Assembly: GCA_023151335.1 (NCBI GenBank)
Contig: JAKLJF010000241.1
Span: 1 to 7,355 of the forward strand
Source: Thermoanaerobaculia bacterium
Lineage (GTDB): Bacteria > Bacteroidota > Bacteroidia > Chitinophagales > Saprospiraceae
Length of the DNA: 7,355 nucleotides
Direction of reading: 5' to 3'
Part shown: in pieces, positions 6,341 through 7,355 of the stretch
Layout of the letters: each line of letters starts with the position of its first letter
Numbering within the stretch: the first letter of the stretch is position 1
Notes under the pieces: model-generated
Databases searched by the model: none
What the model saw: the letters and a program-made list of their open reading frames with translations, nothing else
What the model was told of the DNA's origin: nothing
Program-made: the position numbers and the translations under genes

Positions 6341-7355
6341 ATGTATAAAATAGCTCAACTGACCGATGTGCAAATCGCCAAACTCCAGCCCGATCTGCGC
6401 CGGGAAATCGAATCCCTGAAAACTGACAGCGACAACTTCGACCCGGAACTGTACGAGGTGTTTGCTGAAAACGACAAGGACTTGTACGAACTGGCCGAGG
6501 GCCAGTTACCCGGTGTATCCCACGCCGTCGAACCAACGGCGTTACAACGCGGCCCCAAACCCAGGGAAAAACGCGCCAAAAAACAAGCCGACGCTTATTC
6601 CGAAACCGTCACCATCGATGACATACAGTACTTAGTCGGCGCCGGACCGGATGGAACCGTGCAATACGGTCTGGACAAAAATGGCCGGCTGCTCCAGATC
6701 GGCGACGCCGTGGAAGCCACCATCAAAGGTCAAAAAGTACGCGGTGTCATCGCCAGCCTCAAGACCCGCAAAGGCGGCGGCCACCTGGTGCGCTACACCG
6801 ACGACGCCGGCAATAAAAAAACCGCGATGTTGCAGCCTTCGGCCATTGCCAAAACGACCGTGGCTTCGCCAAACACTAGCAAAGAAACCCCGGTAGCGCC
6901 CTACAAAATGCGACTGCCCAAGAATTTGGTCAAAAAAGCCGAAATCGCCCGCCGCACTGACTGTGACGAAAACGAAGCCATCCTGGTGACGCCCACAGAA
7001 AAAGTGGAAATCGCCGCGCCCACCATCGCTGATCCGGCCAAAGGTGATAAAATCCTCGCCCATCCCGACGGCACGCCCATGACCGTCATTGAGGGCAAGG
7101 CCGTGGACCAGCATTTCGAAGTGGAAGGCAAAGCCGGCGTCGAAACCCGGAAAGACGGCACCGTCACCTTCGATGTCGCCGGCGACGAAACACTCGAAGC
7201 CGCCGTGCAGCCCCAACCGGCTGACGATGAGACGAAATACCGCGCGGTCAAGGCAAAGAAACCCACTTCCAAATGCGAATTCTCCCGCGAAAAGGCCAAG
7301 TCGCCGGCCCTGATGACCTTCCTGGAAGGCATGCGCCTGCGCTGGCACGACGGCG
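6341..7355 (+). CDS. Beta-rich basic protein of unknown function, 3' end cut by window edge
   Basis: I translated this frame by hand. The ATG at 6341 lies 2 bases after the preceding stop and the frame stays open to the window end (338 complete codons), so it is the third operon gene and is incomplete here. Residues 2-15 (YKIAQLTDVQIAKL) repeat the N-terminal motif of the preceding protein. An acidic helical stretch (about 20-55) and a basic linker with KPREKRAKKQ follow. Residues about 91-169 form a probable SH3- or KOW-like barrel (GDAVEATIKGQKVRGVIASL, then a Gly-rich turn and HLVRYTDDAGNKKTAML). A second beta-rich region (about 220-290) contains KGDKILAHPDGTPMTVIEG. No catalytic motif, signal peptide or membrane helix is visible. 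Codon use and composition match the two upstream genes. No family could be assigned. Small barrels and basic linkers suggest nucleic-acid or protein binding, and the gene may continue into further domains beyond the window. Confidence 0.85.
   Translation, partial: MYKIAQLTDVQIAKLQPDLRREIESLKTDSDNFDPELYEVFAENDKDLYELAEGQLPGVSHAVEPTALQRGPKPREKRAKKQADAYSETVTIDDIQYLVGAGPDGTVQYGLDKNGRLLQIGDAVEATIKGQKVRGVIASLKTRKGGGHLVRYTDDAGNKKTAMLQPSAIAKTTVASPNTSKETPVAPYKMRLPKNLVKKAEIARRTDCDENEAILVTPTEKVEIAAPTIADPAKGDKILAHPDGTPMTVIEGKAVDQHFEVEGKAGVETRKDGTVTFDVAGDETLEAAVQPQPADDETKYRAVKAKKPTSKCEFSREKAKSPALMTFLEGMRLRWHDG

Noticed and set aside
6632..7348. Minus-strand open frame of 238 codons opposite the third operon gene
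   Set aside because: It is antisense to a frame that is contiguous with the operon, starts 2 bases after the previous stop and shares the N-terminal motif with gene 2. The antisense translation is Phe/Gly-rich shadow sequence.
1..7355. CRISPR array, tRNA or rRNA gene, insertion sequence
   Set aside because: No regularly spaced direct repeats, no cloverleaf-like sequence, no rRNA-like segment and no transposase motif were seen on either strand.

Overview
The window joins two unlike regions. Bases 1 to about 750 are strongly AT-rich and hold the 5' portion of one minus-strand gene of unknown function, which runs off the left edge. From about 1030 to the right edge the DNA is GC-rich and tightly packed with three plus-strand genes that read as one operon, the last running off the right edge. 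Between them lies about 340 bp of non-coding DNA of intermediate composition, containing an inverted repeat and a plausible promoter.

The organism is probably a member of the Bacteroidota or a relative. The reasons are indirect: no gene here has a Shine-Dalgarno sequence, the minus-strand gene has an A-rich leader, and a candidate promoter of the Bacteroidota type (TTG about 21 bp upstream of a TAnnTTTG-like box) lies just before the first operon gene. I cannot name a genus.

The operon starts with a 1254-residue SF2 helicase/ATPase of the Strawberry notch (SNO) type, recognised from its Walker A, DEAH, SAT and arginine-finger motifs. Five bases later comes a 491-residue protein with a DUF2958-like domain, a Pro/Ala/Lys-rich linker, SH3-like beta segments and a basic Ala/Lys C-terminus. 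Two bases after that comes a third gene (338 codons visible) with similar small beta-rich segments. SNO-type helicases and DUF2958-type domains in bacteria are known mainly from phages, plasmids and integrative conjugative elements, including the multi-domain 'polyvalent' proteins described by Iyer, Burroughs, Aravind and colleagues. The operon is therefore most likely cargo or core of a mobile element, acting on DNA during transfer, injection or early establishment. That role is inference.

The most unusual observation is that genes 2 and 3, which otherwise look different, begin with the same short N-terminal motif (Y-x-[LI]-x-x-L-T-x-x-Q-I-A-[KR]-L). This suggests a shared docking or targeting tag within the system.
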